From Lachnospiraceae bacterium (GTDB lineage Bacteria > Bacillota > Clostridia > Lachnospirales > Lachnospiraceae): a stretch of DNA of 64,000 nt. The stretch is taken from positions 1 to 64,000 of the forward strand of contig JAILCX010000047.1 in NCBI GenBank assembly GCA_024690205.1, given 5' to 3'. Position numbers and translations under genes: made by a program. The notes under the pieces are model-generated. The model ran no database searches and had not been told where the DNA came from. It saw only the letters and a list, made by a program, of their open reading frames with translations. Shown here piece by piece: positions 61,739 to 64,000 of the stretch. The number at the start of each line of letters is the position of its first letter. The stretch's first letter is position 1.

Positions 61739-64000
61739 ATGTATTTAAAATCTATAGAGATCCACGGTTTCAAATCCTTTGCCAATAAAATAGTGTTTAA
61801 GTTCCATAACGGTATCACGGGAATAGTAGGCCCTAACGGTTCCGGTAAATCAAACGTTGCCGATGCCGTAAGGTGGGTTCTCGGTGAACAGAGGATAAAG
61901 CAGCTACGTGGTGCTTCCATGCAGGATGTTATTTTTGCAGGTACCGAAATGAGAAAGCCTCAGGGTTATGCATACGTTGCGATAACCTTGGATAATTCCG
62001 ACCATCAGCTTGCATCAGACTTTGATGAGATCACCGTTGCAAGACGTATCTATCGTTCGGGAGAAAGTGAGTATCTTCTTAACGGAACGCCGTGCAGATT
62101 AAAGGACGTAAACGAACTTTTCTACGATACGGGTATTGGTAAAGAGGGTTATTCGATCATCGGACAGGGTCAGATCGACCGTATCCTTTCGGGTAAACCC
62201 GAAGAGCGAAGAGAACTCTTTGATGAAGCGGCAGGTATCGTTAAGTTCAAAAAAAGGAAAGCCGCTGCGGTTAAAAAGCTTGAAGACGAACAGAATAACC
62301 TTGTTCGTGTAAATGATATATTATCCGAACTTGAAAAACAGGTCGGACCTTTGGAAAAGCAGTCTGAAAAGGCTAAGGAATACCTTAAGAAAAAGGAAGA
62401 GTTAAAGACTGTTGATGTTAATATGTTCCTTCTTGAGAATAATTCGATGGAACAGTCTTTGGAAAAGTCCAGGGAAAACCTTAACATCGCATCTAAGGAT
62501 CTTGAATCGGTTAAGCTTCAGTATGAATCAATAAAAGAAGAATACGATAAGATGCAAAAGGAAATAGAAGAACTTTCCGAAAGCATCGATACCGAAAAAG
62601 ACGAATTATCAAAGACAAATGTCATGAGGGGCAATCTGGAAAACCAGATCAAACTCCTTAAAGAGCAGATTAATTCCGCAAAGTCAAACGAAGAGCATTT
62701 CTTAAACAGAAGAACTGCGCTTGAATCCCAGATCAAGGAAAGGACTACCGAAAAGGACGAGATCCTTAAGGATAAAAAAGTCGTTGACGATGAACTTTCA
62801 AAAATCGAAAAGTCCAGGGATGAGGCTAAGGAATTACTGACTGCAGTCCAGACAAGGATCGAGGAATTAAACAACGATATCGAAAGCGGCAAAAATACCA
62901 TTATCGATACGCTTAATTCCCGTGCGACCATTAAGTCAAAGCTTTCAAGACTCGATTCCATGACGGAATCGATAAACATAAGAAAATCAGAACTTACCGG
63001 CCGTCTTCTTAAAGTAAAGTCCGATGAAGCAAAACAGGACGATACCATAAAGAAGATGGAAGAAGAGTTCAATAAGATATCGAAGAGTATCGACGACCTT
63101 CAGAACAAGCAGGAAAAGAAGGAAGAAGAACTTGCCCTTGTCAGGGAAGAGCTCTCTCATAAGGATGAGGAGTTAAGAGATACCCAGGTTAAGTACCATC
63201 AGGATAAATCAAAGCTTGAAGCATTGAGTAATATCACTGAAAGATATGAAGGTTACGGCGGTTCGGTTAAGGCCGTAATGGAAAGAAAAGATGATGAAAA
63301 GGGGATCATCGGTGTTGTTGCCGATATCATTAAAGTAGATCCCAAATATGAAGTTGCTATAGAGACAGCTCTTGGCGGAAACATTCAGAATATCGTAACC
63401 GAGGATGAAGATACCGCCAAAAAGATGATCGCTTACTTAAAGCAGCACAGAGGCGGAAGAGCAACTTTCCTTCCCCTTACATCGATCAATAATCCCCAGG
63501 AGTTTAAGAATCCCGAATCACTCGGTGAAAAGGGTGTTATCGGCATGGCCGATGAACTTGTTAATACTGATAAAAAATACCGTAATGTAGCCAAGGCTAT
63601 GTTAGGGCGTATTGTTGTGGTCGATAACGTGGATAATGCATTAAAGATCGCAAGGAAATACGACTACGGTATCAGAATGGTAACCCTTGAAGGAGAACTC
63701 CTTGTTCCGGGTGGTGCCATTTCAGGTGGTGCATTCAAGAACAATTCAAATCTTCTTGGTCGCCGTCGTGAAATGGATGAACTTGAAAAAAAGGTCAAGG
63801 AGTATGTTGTTCTTATAGACAAGATCCTTCAGGATATCGAAGATACCAAGAAGAAAAGGAATAAGCTCCGTCTTGAGATCGAAGAAGTTAAGACCGATAT
63901 TCAGAAGAAATTCCTTGAGCAGAATACCGCAAGACTTAATGTCGATAAGGCCCAGGAGCGTAAGAACGAGGCTTCACAGGGAACCGAAGAGTTAAAGAAC
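61739..64000 (+). CDS. smc: Chromosome segregation ATPase SMC (3' end outside window)
   Basis: The first 754 residues of SMC; the frame is open to the window edge. Walker A is GPNGSGKSNVADAVRW at residue ~32, and VRWVLGEQRIKQLRG is standard. A Q-loop region follows. A long coiled coil runs from ~170 to ~500. The hinge begins with YGGSVKAVMERKDD and includes VETALGG-type sequence and RRGATFLPLT-like segments. The second coil then begins. SMC condenses and segregates the chromosome with ScpA and ScpB. rnc-smc order is typical of Firmicutes. Confidence 0.96.
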   Translation, partial: MYLKSIEIHGFKSFANKIVFKFHNGITGIVGPNGSGKSNVADAVRWVLGEQRIKQLRGASMQDVIFAGTEMRKPQGYAYVAITLDNSDHQLASDFDEITVARRIYRSGESEYLLNGTPCRLKDVNELFYDTGIGKEGYSIIGQGQIDRILSGKPEERRELFDEAAGIVKFKKRKAAAVKKLEDEQNNLVRVNDILSELEKQVGPLEKQSEKAKEYLKKKEELKTVDVNMFLLENNSMEQSLEKSRENLNIASKDLESVKLQYESIKEEYDKMQKEIEELSESIDTEKDELSKTNVMRGNLENQIKLLKEQINSAKSNEEHFLNRRTALESQIKERTTEKDEILKDKKVVDDELSKIEKSRDEAKELLTAVQTRIEELNNDIESGKNTIIDTLNSRATIKSKLSRLDSMTESINIRKSELTGRLLKVKSDEAKQDDTIKKMEEEFNKISKSIDDLQNKQEKKEEELALVREELSHKDEELRDTQVKYHQDKSKLEALSNITERYEGYGGSVKAVMERKDDEKGIIGVVADIIKVDPKYEVAIETALGGNIQNIVTEDEDTAKKMIAYLKQHRGGRATFLPLTSINNPQEFKNPESLGEKGVIGMADELVNTDKKYRNVAKAMLGRIVVVDNVDNALKIARKYDYGIRMVTLEGELLVPGGAISGGAFKNNSNLLGRRREMDELEKKVKEYVVLIDKILQDIEDTKKKRNKLRLEIEEVKTDIQKKFLEQNTARLNVDKAQERKNEASQGTEELKN

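Overview
The window looks like a chromosomal segment of a Gram-positive, low-to-moderate GC anaerobe of the Lachnospiraceae (Butyrivibrio/Pseudobutyrivibrio type; this placement is inferred from gene content, not computed). The signs are acetate-forming energy metabolism (pta-ackA), a WXG100/EssC type VII secretion locus, hemicellulose-directed glycoside hydrolases (GH120, GH127 and GH43 types), the UPF0237/UPF0210 pair, a yceD-rpmF-plsX-acpP-rnc-smc lipid/ribosome/chromosome cluster, and strong AGGAGG ribosome binding sites. Nothing marks a prophage, transposon or CRISPR array.

Layout. 1-5.7 kb: the tail of a C-type-lectin-like protein, a DUF362/ferredoxin protein, and a leftward MoxR-DUF58-transglutaminase operon. 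5.8-19 kb: a MalT-like LuxR regulator, a terminator, then a rightward type VII secretion operon with two paralogous coiled-coil/one-TM/extracellular proteins, EssC, a YukD/EsaB ubiquitin-like protein, five WXG100 proteins, an Ala-rich membrane protein and a DUF2442 protein, closed by a terminator. 19-31.7 kb: a sugar block with a GH120-like beta-helix enzyme, an acyltransferase/zinc-ribbon membrane protein/HSL-type hydrolase cassette, a GH127 enzyme, gpmA, a response regulator, an AraC regulator facing a GH43 enzyme across a clear operator array, and a sensor kinase. 31.7-36.1 kb: a CcdA-thioredoxin fusion, a lipoprotein, a membrane protein and cheV. 36.2-39.7 kb: a giant acidic membrane protein with ten copies of a FliM-N-terminus-like motif.

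39.7-64 kb is mainly housekeeping: hisH-hisF, ung, lysA, an XpaC/TelA pair, tRNA-Leu(CAA), a small zinc-finger membrane protein, polA, coaE, an FtsA-like actin-fold protein, walJ, the ACT/UPF0210 pair, a diguanylate cyclase, leftward tmcAL, pta-ackA, yceD-rpmF, plsX-acpP, rnc and the 5' part of smc, which runs off the window.

The two strongest candidates for undescribed biology are the FliM-motif array protein next to cheV, possibly a membrane-anchored sink or scaffold for a CheY-like regulator, and the type VII locus, which has EssC and the YukD-like protein but no recognisable EsaA, EssA or EssB and instead carries a duplicated coiled-coil membrane protein. A third theme is leaderless translation: several genes start exactly where their promoter should begin transcription, most clearly yceD.
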